From: Martinezella rhizogenes
GTDB taxonomy: Bacteria; Pseudomonadota; Alphaproteobacteria; Rhizobiales; Rhizobiaceae
DNA: 64,000 nucleotides
Direction: 5' to 3'
Assembly: GCA_013322215.1 (NCBI GenBank)
Contig: JAAMEZ010000029.1
Span: 1 to 64,000, forward strand
Within the stretch, counting starts at the first letter, position 1. Each line of letters starts with the position of its first letter. Made by a program: the position numbers and the translations under genes. This document shows, piece after piece, positions 51,275-59,881 of the stretch. Below the pieces are notes generated by a model. The model had not been told where the DNA came from and did no database searches. It saw only the letters and a program-made list of their open reading frames with translations.

Positions 51275-51940
51275 TTGCCCCTCAATCCCGCCGATCTGCC
51301 ATCGCTTGGAACCGCGCCAACGGCGTCTGACATCATCGCCAAGCACATTCGGGAAGCGATCGTTAGCGGAGAGTTCGACGAGGGTGAGCCAATCCGCCAG
51401 GACGACGTCGCAAAACTGTTCGACGTCAGCAAGATCCCCGTCCGTGAAGCGTTGAAACGGCTTGAAGCTGAAGGTCTCGTCGAGTTTCAGAAAAACCGCG
51501 GTGCAGTTGTGACTAGCGTTTCCGAACCGGAGATTGCCCAGATCTTCGAAGTGCGCGCGATGCTTGAATCGAATGCGATCAGACTGGCGGTCCCCAGGAT
51601 GACGGCGCGCACGTTCCAGAAGGCAGAAGAGTATTGTGACGCCTTCGCCCAGGAGACGAACGTAGCACGGTGGGCCGAACTGAACTGGCAATTTCATTCG
51701 TGCCTGTATGAGGATGCCGACCGATCTTTCCTTCTCAACCTCATTCGCTCGGTCAATGATCGTATCGAGCGGTATCTTCGCATTCAGCTCACCCTGTCAG
51801 GTGGAACCGGTGTCGACGACAGAGAACATCGCGAGATCCTTGCCGCATGTCGCGAGCGAGACGCCGACAAGGCCGCTGACCTGCTAGCGCAACACATCAC
51901 CAAGGCGTGTGAGTCTCTGCTGGCCAATATTCGCAAGTAA
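51275..51940 (+). CDS. GntR/FCD-family transcriptional regulator
   Basis: A 221-residue regulator: winged HTH (ASDIIAKHIREAIVSGEFDE, RQDDVAKLFDVSKIPVREAL, LEAEGLVEFQKNRGAVV) and an FCD ligand domain with metal-binding residues (EVRAMLESNAIRLAVPRM, NWQFHSCLYEDADRSF, REHREILAACRERDADKAAD). The start is a TTG at 51275 after GGAGTT; no ATG is in frame close by. GTATAC-centred palindromes precede it, both flanking operons and the importer gene, so it probably controls the whole 46-56 kb cluster. Confidence 0.9.
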   Translation: MPLNPADLPSLGTAPTASDIIAKHIREAIVSGEFDEGEPIRQDDVAKLFDVSKIPVREALKRLEAEGLVEFQKNRGAVVTSVSEPEIAQIFEVRAMLESNAIRLAVPRMTARTFQKAEEYCDAFAQETNVARWAELNWQFHSCLYEDADRSFLLNLIRSVNDRIERYLRIQLTLSGGTGVDDREHREILAACRERDADKAADLLAQHITKACESLLANIRK

Positions 51941-52118
51941 GGCTCTGCTTCCAGATCTGAAGTTGCCATGTGCTGCCTCCGCCACTCATCAGAGCGGCGA
52001 GAGCCTTTGCAGCGCTGCGCTTTTTTGAAAGCCCCGCGCGGCCGTTGAGGCTGCCCAAAAAATACGCGTGACGTTTTATTCGCCGCTTTTCCACTTTTCG
52101 CGGTTGACGCTGATCGTT

Positions 52119-52132
52119 TATCGTATACGATA
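52119..52132. promoter_or_regulatory. Candidate GntR operator 3
   Basis: TATCGTATACGATA is a perfect 14-base palindrome, 68 bases upstream of the dehydratase start. A TTGACG (52104-52109) just before it looks like a -35 box, so the site would overlap the promoter and block transcription when bound. Confidence 0.7.
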
Positions 52133-52200
52133 TCTAAAAATAGCCGCCTGACATCGGAAACGCCGACGTTTGCGTGGTGCAATACGCTGGAGACATCCGC

Positions 52201-53209
52201 ATGCAATTTGAAAGATCATTGACAACCGTCGAGCTCCACACCTGCGGTGAGACATTCCGTCTCGTCACGCAGGGCTTGCCGAAGATACCGGGGGCGACCA
52301 TCGTCGAGCGTCGCGCCTGGTTGGAAGAGAACGCGGACCAGTACCGACGCGCCGTCATGCTGGAGCCTCGCGGTCATAAGGACCTTTATGGAGGCCTTCT
52401 CACAGATCCGGTCAGCGCCGATGCTGATTTTTGGCGTGATCTTCCTCAACAACATGGGCTACAGCCCCCATTGCGGTCATGGTGTCATTGCGCTCGCTAC
52501 CGCAGCCCTCGAGCTAGGTTGGGTCGAGCGCAAGTCGCCCGAAACGCGCGTCGGTATCGATGCGCCATGCGGCTTCATCGAGGCTTTCGTCGAATGGGAC
52601 GGAAAGCGGGCAGGGAACGTTCGCTTCGTGAATGTTCCGTCCTTCATCTTCCTGCGCGACGTCACCGTCGAAACCCCAACATTCGGCAAGGTAACCGGCG
52701 ACATTGCCTACGGCGGTGCCACCTATTTCTACGTCGATGGGCGCCATCACGATATCGCCATCCGCGAGAAGGATGTGCAGAAGATCCAGCAGTTCGGATA
52801 CGAGATCAAGACGGCCGTGAATGCCGAGATGTCCGTGGTTCACCCGGAAATTCCGGAGTTCAATGACGTCTATGGTGTCATGGTCTATGGCGATCCGCGC
52901 CACGAAGGCTCGACCCAGGCGAACTGCTGTGTCTACGCGGATCGTGCAGTTGACCGATCGCCCACCGGTTCCGGTACCGCCGGCCGCATCGCACAGCTCT
53001 ATCTTCGAGGTAAGCTCTCGAGCTCGGAAACACTGGTGAACGAGTCGATCATCGGTACCGTGTTCAAGGGGCGTGTGTTGAGCGAGGCAAAGGTCGGCGA
53101 CTTTGATGCCGTCATCCCCGAAGTCAGCGGCAAGGCCTACATATGCGGGTTTGCGAACTGGACGATCGATGAGGAGGACCCGCTGACCTATGGCTTTCTC
53201 GTTCAGTAA
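52201..53209 (+). pseudogene. trans-3-hydroxy-L-proline dehydratase, +1 frameshift
   Basis: Proline racemase-superfamily enzyme. The first frame (LTTVELHTCGETFRLVTQGL, PKIPGATIVERRAWLEEN, VMLEPRGHKDLYGGLLTDP) ends at 52428, where five T's replace the four expected; the rest is in the next frame (FGVIFLNNMGYSPHCGHGVI ... DRSPTGSGTAGRIAQLYL ... GTVFKGRVL). The second active-site Cys of racemases/epimerases is Thr here (SPTGSGT), diagnostic of trans-3-hydroxy-L-proline dehydratase (first site keeps Cys in PHCGHG). Product would be Delta1-pyrroline-2-carboxylate. Start ATG 52201 has GGAGA upstream. As read it is interrupted; one base would restore it. Confidence 0.85.
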
Positions 53210-53245
53210 TCGGCGCTAGTCCACGCCGCAATAATCGTATTTCGA

Positions 53246-53259
53246 AACGTATACGATAT
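53246..53259. promoter_or_regulatory. Candidate GntR operator 4
   Basis: AACGTATACGATAT lies 30 bases upstream of the substrate-binding-protein start and is followed by CCTATAAAAAG, a possible -10 region. It shares the CGTATACGAT core with operator 3. Confidence 0.65.
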
Positions 53260-53288
53260 CCTATAAAAAGCAAAAGAAGGGAACTGGA

Positions 53289-54110
53289 ATGCGCTTTACA
53301 TCGATATTTCTGGCAACTGCTCTCATGGCGTCCGCGTCCACAAGCGCCCATGCTGATCAGCTCGACGACATCATCTCTGCAGGTAAGCTTCGTTGCGCTG
53401 TGGAGCTGGATTTCCCGCCGAATGGCGCACGCGACAAGGACAATAAGCCGATCGGCTTTGACGTCGACTACTGCAACGATCTTGCCAAAGCTCTCGGCGT
53501 GACAGCGGAAATCGTCGATACCCCCGATCCGGATCGTATTCCGGCTGTGCTGTCTGGACGTGCCGATATTGGTATCGCGGTCGCATCAGATACTCTTGAG
53601 CGTGCCAAGACTATCGGCTTCTCGATCCCGTATTTCGTCTTCACGACCGTCATCCTGGCGCGCGAGGATTCCGGTATCAAGAGCGCGGCCGACATGAAGG
53701 GGCATACGGTTGGCGGACCGGCAGGTGCCTACGAGACGCTTGCTCTCGGAGACACTGTCAAATCGTTCAATGACCCGGCGACCAAGCTCCTGACCTTCCA
53801 GTCCCAGTCCGACGCTTTCCTGGCACTGGGCCAGAAGCAGATCGATGCGACCTACACGACGTCGACCATCGCAACGCATCTCATTCAGTCCGGCAAATAT
53901 CCGGGCCTGAAGATCGTCGGCGATGCGCCGGTGGATGCTGACTATTGCGCCATCCTTGTGCAGCGCCAGGAACAGGGGCTTCTCAATTACGTCAACCTGT
54001 TCCTGAACCGACAGGTCCGTTCCGGTCGCTACGCCGAACTCTACGCAAAGTGGGTTGGCACAGAAGGCGGTCCCGCTCCGGACCTGACTGTCGCGAAAAC
54101 CTACCGCTAA
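53289..54110 (+). CDS. ABC amino-acid substrate-binding protein
   Basis: A 273-residue periplasmic family-3 solute-binding protein. Signal peptide MRFTSIFLATALMASASTSA, cleaved after AHA; then LDDIISAGKLRCAVELDFPP, GFDVDYCNDLAKALGV, IPAVLSGRADIGIAVASDTL, and GHTVGGPAGAYETLALG. It is the first gene of an SBP-permease-permease-ATPase importer of the polar amino-acid type. Given the operon partners, proline derivatives or N-methylated amino acids are likely ligands. The last Asp/Arg ligand contacts cannot be assigned here. Confidence 0.9.
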   Translation: MRFTSIFLATALMASASTSAHADQLDDIISAGKLRCAVELDFPPNGARDKDNKPIGFDVDYCNDLAKALGVTAEIVDTPDPDRIPAVLSGRADIGIAVASDTLERAKTIGFSIPYFVFTTVILAREDSGIKSAADMKGHTVGGPAGAYETLALGDTVKSFNDPATKLLTFQSQSDAFLALGQKQIDATYTTSTIATHLIQSGKYPGLKIVGDAPVDADYCAILVQRQEQGLLNYVNLFLNRQVRSGRYAELYAKWVGTEGGPAPDLTVAKTYR

Positions 54111-54284
54111 CTACGGTCGACGGGTGCTCGCTGTTCACGTCGCTTGTGACGCAGAGCGCTCGAGGCGGTTTGCCGATTGCGAAACTTTCCCCGGATCCCA
54201 GGAGCGGTGTCCCGCATCTGGGATCCGGGCAGGACGCGGCCGAGCGCGGTTTAACCCCAATCCCATCGCATAAAGGGGCAATCA

Positions 54285-54947
54285 ATGTCTTACACCTTCC
54301 AGTGGCGTCCAGTTTTTCGGGCGCTACCAGAAATGCTCTGGGGAGCGCTGGTAACCCTTGAGATTGCGATCCTCGCAATGGTGATCGGGACGGCGCTGGC
54401 GGTTGTCCTGGCGCTCGCCAAAAGATCCGGAAACAAGACGTTTTCCGCTCTTGCCGATGTGTGGATCGAGGCTGCGCGAAACACGCCAGCGCTCTTTCAG
54501 ATCTACATGATCTATTTCGGCCTGGGCTCGCTCGGAATTCGGGTCGATTCCTACACTGCCTTGGTCGTGGGGATCACCTTCAACAATGCCGGATACCTGG
54601 CAGAAACCTTCCGCGGCGGCTTTTCGGCTGTGCCCGAAACGCAGATCCGTGCCGCTCGGTCGCTCGGTATGGGGGCAGTGCAGACGATGTGGCATATCGT
54701 GTTGCCGCAAATGCTGCGTGCCGTATTCCATGCCATGACGAACCAGATGGTGTGGTCGATATTGATGACGTCGCTCGGGACGATTGTCGGTCTGACCAGC
54801 GACCTGACAGGTGTGACGCAGCAGCAGAACGTCCTGACCTACCGCACCTTCGAGTTCTTCATGGTCGCAGCCGTTCTCTATTACCTGATCTCCAAGACAT
54901 TCACCGTCGGTGCGCGGCTGCTCGCCTGGCGTCTGTTCCGATACTGA
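54285..54947 (+). CDS. ABC amino-acid transporter permease
   Basis: A 220-residue polar amino-acid permease (HisM/GlnP type) with about five membrane helices: MLWGALVTLEIAILAMVIGT, the EAA-type loop GFSAVPETQIRAARSLGMGA near residue 115-135, and MVAAVLYYLISKTFTVGARL at the end. It pairs with the next permease, 10 bases downstream. The 174-base gap after the binding-protein gene contains an inverted repeat (GGATCCCAG at 54192-54200 and CTGGGATCC at 54219-54227), a possible mRNA-stabilising hairpin. Confidence 0.9.
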   Translation: MSYTFQWRPVFRALPEMLWGALVTLEIAILAMVIGTALAVVLALAKRSGNKTFSALADVWIEAARNTPALFQIYMIYFGLGSLGIRVDSYTALVVGITFNNAGYLAETFRGGFSAVPETQIRAARSLGMGAVQTMWHIVLPQMLRAVFHAMTNQMVWSILMTSLGTIVGLTSDLTGVTQQQNVLTYRTFEFFMVAAVLYYLISKTFTVGARLLAWRLFRY

Positions 54948-54957
54948 GGAGTGCCCG

Positions 54958-55611
54958 ATGTTTTTTGAAGCCTCATTGTCCTGGAGCGATATCGTCTACC
55001 TCTTGCAAGGTGCTTTGGTGACGATCGCCATCACCGCCGCCGCCGTCGCCATCGGCACGGTGCTTGGGGTGCTGTTCGGCCTCATCCGCGCCGGCGCGCC
55101 ATGGTGGATCAGCGGCCCGATCGGTGGAATTCTCGACATCTTTCGCTCGGTTCCGCTGCTGATCCAGCTGGTGCTGTTCAACTCGTTCAACAGCATGTTT
55201 CGGCTGCACTGGCCCAGTTACACTGTGGCCTGTATCTGCCTTGGCATCTACGCGGCCGCCTTCTGCACCGAAATCGTTCGAAGCGGTGTTTCGGCCGTGC
55301 CGACGACGACGCGCCGGGCGGCCCGGTCGCTTGGCCTACCCTGGGGCCAGGAGGTGATCTCGATCACCTTGCCGATGGCAACCAGGATCGTCTTTCCAAG
55401 CTGGATCGGCCTGGCGCTCGGCGTGATGAAGGACACGTCGCTGGTTCTGTGGATCGGCATCATCGAACTCCTTCGCAGTTCCCAGATCATCACGACCCGC
55501 GTTCAGGAGCCGCTTCTGATCCTGACCATCACAGGTCTGATCTATTTCCTGATGAGCTTCCCCATTGCGAGGCTCGGCACCCGACTTGAAAAAAGGTGGC
55601 AGATCCAATGA
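54958..55611 (+). CDS. ABC amino-acid transporter permease
   Basis: A 217-residue polar amino-acid permease. Hydrophobic segments include LVTIAITAAAVAIGTVLGVL and LLILTITGLIYFLMSFPIAR; the cytoplasmic EAA loop is SGVSAVPTTTRRAARSLGLP. The ATG at 54958 follows GAGGAG. Its stop overlaps the ATPase start as ATGA. With the first permease it forms the heterodimeric channel. Confidence 0.9.
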   Translation: MFFEASLSWSDIVYLLQGALVTIAITAAAVAIGTVLGVLFGLIRAGAPWWISGPIGGILDIFRSVPLLIQLVLFNSFNSMFRLHWPSYTVACICLGIYAAAFCTEIVRSGVSAVPTTTRRAARSLGLPWGQEVISITLPMATRIVFPSWIGLALGVMKDTSLVLWIGIIELLRSSQIITTRVQEPLLILTITGLIYFLMSFPIARLGTRLEKRWQIQ

Positions 55612-56330
55612 TTGAAATCGAAAACGTCCATAAGCATTTCAGCACGCTCCATGTCCTCAAAGGGGTCAGTCTTTCCGTCAACAAAGGCGAAGTATTGTCG
55701 ATGATCGGTGGGTCAGGCTCAGGAAAATCGACGATGCTGATGTGCATCAACGGGCTTGAGCCGATCCAGGATGGCCGCATCACCGTCGATAATGTGGATG
55801 TCCATGCCAAGGCGACGGACCTCAACAAACTTCGCCAACGCATTGGCATCGTCTTTCAGCAATGGAACGCGTTTCCGCATCTGACAGTGCTTGAGAACGT
55901 GATGCTGGCGCCCAGAAAGGTTTTGGGTAAATCGAAGGCCGAAGCCGAAGCCATTGCGGTTGAGCAGCTCAAGCATGTCGGACTTGGTGAAAAGCTGAAG
56001 GCTTTTCCATCGCGCCTGTCTGGTGGGCAGCAGCAGCGAATGGCGATCGCCAGGGCACTGGCAATGTCGCCAGATTACATGCTGTTCGATGAAGTCACGT
56101 CAGCTCTCGATCCGCAACTGGTCGGCGAGGTGTTGGACACGCTACGCATGCTGTCGCAGGAAGGCATGACCATGATTGTAGTGACGCATGAAATGCGGTT
56201 TGCGCGAGAGGTATCAGATCGGGTGGCATTTTTCCGCGAAGGTCTCATTCACGAGCTGGGCACGCCCGAGCAGATATTCGACAGCCCTCAGCGTGCTGAG
56301 ACGGCTGATTTCCTGCGCTCAGTCCTTTGA
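55608..56330 (+). CDS. ABC amino-acid transporter ATPase
   Basis: A 240-residue ATPase of the GlnQ/HisP class. Walker A GGSGSGKSTMLMCINGLE, Q-loop VFQQWNAFPHLT, signature RLSGGQQQRMAIARALA, Walker B YMLFDEVTSALD, and switch His in VVTHEMRFAREVSD are all present. It energises the importer encoded just upstream. Only the usual Pro after MLFDE is replaced by Val. Confidence 0.95.
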   Translation: MIEIENVHKHFSTLHVLKGVSLSVNKGEVLSMIGGSGSGKSTMLMCINGLEPIQDGRITVDNVDVHAKATDLNKLRQRIGIVFQQWNAFPHLTVLENVMLAPRKVLGKSKAEAEAIAVEQLKHVGLGEKLKAFPSRLSGGQQQRMAIARALAMSPDYMLFDEVTSALDPQLVGEVLDTLRMLSQEGMTMIVVTHEMRFAREVSDRVAFFREGLIHELGTPEQIFDSPQRAETADFLRSVL

Positions 56331-56612
56331 ACACGGAGCGTATTGATTTCACTCTAACTGGGCCGGTGAACCTTTCGTGACTATGGGGTAGGCGGTTCGC
56401 TTCCCTCAAGGGAACGACCGCGCGTTCTGAGGTCGGATATCGGCGAGTATGTAGAGCCAGAACCGTCGCCGTGAGGGATGTTGCGCCCGCCCCGGGCGCT
56501 CATAATCGGCACATGGCGCCTTTTGGCATAACGCCTAGATGGGATCAGCAGCGTCACGTCACGAGCACAACATCATGCGGATAAGCCCAGGTGGAACTAT
56601 CCTTTTCTCTGC

Positions 56613-57051
56613 TTACTCGAGTTCCTCGGCAAGGCCGATGAGAAGACCCTCGGGTCCGCGGATGTAGCAGAGCTTGTACGCGTCCTCATATCGGACGACA
56701 TCGCCGACAAGCTGGGCGCCGTGCGCGCGCAATCTCTCAACGGTCTCTTCGACGTCATCGACTGTGAACATGGCTCGCAGATAACCAAGGGCGTTCACCG
56801 GAGCGTTCCGATGATCCGCGACGACTTCCGGTCTGAGGAAGCGCGAAAGCTCCAGCCGGCTGTGTCCGGCCGGCGTCCGCATCATAGCGATCTCGACGTG
56901 TTGGTCGCCCAGACCAGTGACGCGACCGGCCCATTCGCCCTCGATCGTCGCGCGGCCTTCGAGTTCGAGGCCCAGCTCCTGAAAAAAGCCCTATCGCCAC
57001 TCCAAGGTCTTCAACGACAATCCCGATGTTGTCCATTCGCTTGAGCGCCAT
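56613..57051 (-). pseudogene. VOC-family (glyoxalase-like) protein, +1 frameshift
   Basis: The first frame (MALKRMDNIGIVVEDLGVAI, start ATG at 57051) runs to about 56985, then a run of six T's (minus strand) shifts the frame; the rest (ELGLELEGRATIEG, HVEIAMMRTPAGHSRLELSR, LGYLRAMFTVDDVEETVERL, YKLCYIRGPEGLLIGLAEEL) is in the next one. Joined, they give a full ~146-residue vicinal-oxygen-chelate protein with paired betaalphabetabetabeta modules. One base less in the homopolymer would restore it. Substrate unknown. Confidence 0.8.
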
Positions 57052-57269
57052 GCTCCGCCTCCTCCGGTTTTCGCTACGATTTTCTTCCAGGACGTGGTTG
57101 AACCATCGATCCCGACATCGCTATCGAAATCTTTAGGGAAAATATTCAGATGGTGTCACCCTTTGCCAGCTTCGTGCCGTTATTGGTGGCGTTTGACGAA
57201 TATGGTCGGCGCTGCGCCAGGTAGCTTGACCGTTCGGCGTCCAAAAATACTTTGATTGACGGGGCGTAG

Positions 57270-58343
57270 ATGTCTATTTCCGATGACCAGCAACGCGAGG
57301 ACCAGGCGAAGCGCCCTCTGCTACAGTTAGAGGCTGACATAGAAGCTGTGCAGGCGGGACATATTGCTGCAGCTTTTCTTGCGGCGATCGTCGAGTCCTC
57401 CGACGATGCGATCGTCAGCAAGGGTCTCGACGGTGTCATCACGACCTGGAATAAAGGCGCCGCGCGTGTTTTCGGCTATACGGCGGACGAGGTTATCGGA
57501 AAGCCGATCACGATCGTCATTCCACCCGATCGCCTCGAAGAGGAACCGGCTATTCTTGCCCGCATCCAGGCCGGTGAGCGCGTCGATCACTTCGAGACGG
57601 TGCGACGACGCAAAGACGGTAGCCTGATCGATATTTCTCTCACCATTTCGCCCATCCGGGACCGCAACGGAACGATCATCGGTGCATCGAAGATTGCCCG
57701 CGACATTTCGGAGCGCAAGCGAGCTGCCGAACATCAGGAGCTTCTGCTGCGGGAAATGCATCACCGGGTAAAAAACCTGTTCGCCATCACCGGCAGCATC
57801 ATCACCCTTGCGGCAAGGACGGCAAAGACGACCGCTGAGCTGGCCGCCGGAATGAAGGACAGATTGGCGGCTCTGTCTCGGGCCCATGAGATAACATTGC
57901 CAAGTCTGAGCGGTGAGGCCGCAACCGGTGCACCACAGACCACCCTGTTCCAGCTTCTGTCGAATATTCTTGCCCCGTATGAGCGGGACGATGCTAATCG
58001 TTGGCAGTTGAGAGGAGACGACATCGACGTCAGCGGCAACAAGATTACGAATTTCGCGCTGCTGTTCCACGAATTTGCGACCAATGCCGCAAAATATGGT
58101 GCCCTTGCTGTCGAAGAGGGGAAGCTGGATATTGCAGTGACGATAAAGGGCGAGATCGTGGAGATCGTCTGGCTCAAGAGCCGCGGTCCCCAACACGCTG
58201 CGTCGGAGACACGTTCGGTTGGTTTTGGAAGCCGGCTCGAGCAGATAATCGGAAAGAGCCTCGGGGTCGATATCTCGCGCGAGTGGATGCCAGATGGCCT
58301 CTTGATCAGACTGTCGATCCCGCACCGCGCTATCAGCGATTAA
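57270..58343 (+). CDS. PAS-HWE sensor histidine kinase
   Basis: A 357-residue cytoplasmic kinase. A PAS domain (~35-150: IVESSDDAIVSKGLDGVITT, WNKGAARVFGYTADEVIGKP, RRKDGSLIDISLTISPIRD) precedes an HWE/HisKA_2-type kinase core with phospho-His in LLLREMHHRVKNLFAITGSI, an N-box NEAA-like HEFATNAAKYGAL, and GFGSRLEQIIGKSLG. No membrane helix. HWE kinases commonly answer to a PhyR-type or stand-alone response regulator; none is adjacent. Confidence 0.92.
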   Translation: MSISDDQQREDQAKRPLLQLEADIEAVQAGHIAAAFLAAIVESSDDAIVSKGLDGVITTWNKGAARVFGYTADEVIGKPITIVIPPDRLEEEPAILARIQAGERVDHFETVRRRKDGSLIDISLTISPIRDRNGTIIGASKIARDISERKRAAEHQELLLREMHHRVKNLFAITGSIITLAARTAKTTAELAAGMKDRLAALSRAHEITLPSLSGEAATGAPQTTLFQLLSNILAPYERDDANRWQLRGDDIDVSGNKITNFALLFHEFATNAAKYGALAVEEGKLDIAVTIKGEIVEIVWLKSRGPQHAASETRSVGFGSRLEQIIGKSLGVDISREWMPDGLLIRLSIPHRAISD

Positions 58344-58369
58344 AACGAGGCGGCGCAGCCAGCCGCGCC

Positions 58370-58814
58370 TCATCTGGCCGGACTGAGTTGCAGGACGTTG
58401 GCGCCGACCGACGCGTCGGTTGAGCGTTCGAGCCGGTTTTGTAGGGTCCTCACGTGAAGCTCCATCGAACCGCGACCGACCTCCAGCGCCAACAGGTGAC
58501 CGCCCACCACTGCGAACGAAGAATTGCCTGCGGCTGCATGTAGATGCGGCAGCGGCTTTCCGTCCTTCCAGGCAAGCGAGCCCGTCAAGTTGGTCACCTC
58601 AAGGTTTTCGTAGCTGTTCGGCTTGTATTCGCGGGCTTCGAAATCGAACAAGCCGAAGGTGATATAAACTGCGAACCCGAAGCCAGAAATCATCGCGGGA
58701 CGGTATGTCTTCGTCGACCATCAGCGTTTCCAGGCGGGCAAGCACGTCGTCTCCCTGTCTCAAGACCATCAGGAATCCGTCAGGTGTTAGGATGTAGCGT
58801 TTCTGCTCCGTCAT
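58370..58814 (-). pseudogene. PPC/DUF296 DNA-binding-like protein, +1 frameshift
   Basis: Start MTEQKRYILTPDGFLMVLRQ (ATG at 58814) is in one frame to PSRDD; the continuation AMISGFGFAVYITFGLFDFE, LTGSLAWKDGKPLPHLHAAA, and VVGGHLLALEVGRGSMELHV is in the next. The shift is at CCC (58692-58694 region) where two C's are expected. The joined protein (~147 residues) is a complete PPC domain with the PHLHAAAG metal-site His residues. Confidence 0.8.
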
Positions 58815-59059
58815 GGGACTTGATCGATCAATGATGGGCGCTCTGCTCGGCATGGCGGGGAGCGCGCGCGAGCGATTTTCGCTGCGATTGCCGGCGCCCA
58901 GCTCCTTGCACGAAGCCGCTCAGACATTTCCATTTTCGACTCAATGATCGAGAGTTACCGCATGGCCGGGGTTCTCCCAGAATAATAAGTGTGATCAGCG
59001 AGTCGATCCGTTGATTGCCTCGAGTCCATAGCTTGCACGGATCTAGGATTGTCTCAGCT

Positions 59060-59820
59060 CGTAGGCAGCCGCCGCACGATGCCGGCATGAAACCGCATCC
59101 GACGGACAAGTCCTGTGTCATTGAAGTCGTAATTCCGACAGTGTAGTGGTGCCGACTGCTCGCCGAGAAACACGAAGCATCCTGGCACCTTGGGCAAGAA
59201 CTGGGCGAAGTCTTCCGATGCCGTCATCGGTTTCGAACTCACCCGGACATTTGACGCGCCAAAGAACTCCGTTGCCACCATCAATGGCTTCGTTGGCCAA
59301 GGTGACATCGTTGACCAGTGGAATAAACTCCCGAGGAGACGCCGCGCGACTATTGTCTGCAGGTTCGTGACCAGTGCGCATGCCGCGACAAGCACCTCGT
59401 TGCCAGATGCGGCCGGGCGGCATGACCGTCGACGCCGCTGAGCGTGATCTCAAGTTGTCGTCTGCCGACATGATGGCATCGGCTTTCGCGTCGGACACGC
59501 CCACAGACATACCCGGCATGTTGTGGATGCCAAAGATCTCATCAAAAGGGAACTTCTCGAAAAGGCCATCGGACATCTTCGAAAGCGCTCCTTCCCCCAT
59601 TCCTCCGCAGGCTGGAAGATAAAGCGCACGGCGCCGTCGAAACTCCTTCTTCGGCCAACACTTTAGCGGCGCCCAGGAGCATCGCTGTGTGACCGTCGTG
59701 TCCGCAAGTGTGCATCACGCCATCGTTCAGCGACTTGTACTCCATCTTTCCATTCTCGGGGGTTCGCAGTGCATCCATATGGGCCCGCGAGGCGAGGCTT
59801 CGTTTCCCTGCGGATTTGGT
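59060..59820 (-). pseudogene. M20/M38-type amidohydrolase (hippurate hydrolase-like), broken
   Basis: Segments in order on the minus strand: HMDALRTPENGKMEYKSLND, the metal motif HTCGHDGHTAMLLGAAKVLA, the frame-shifted EGALSKMSDGLFEKFPFDEI and FGIHNMPGMSVG, and finally TASEDFAQFLPKVPGCFVFL. At least three single-base shifts (one in GTTT, one in a G-run) break the frame, and the first ~100 residues are missing, since nothing similar precedes 59820. It is a genuine pseudogene, 5'-truncated next to the divergent AraC gene. Confidence 0.8.
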
Positions 59821-59881
59821 CTAAAAGCACTGGGAAAACAGGACGACCGATGACCTGATCTCGAATGGTTGGAAAAACAGC

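Noticed and set aside
52201..53209. Proline racemase or 4-hydroxyproline epimerase
   Set aside because: The second catalytic Cys is replaced by Thr (SPTGSGT), as in trans-3-hydroxy-L-proline dehydratases.
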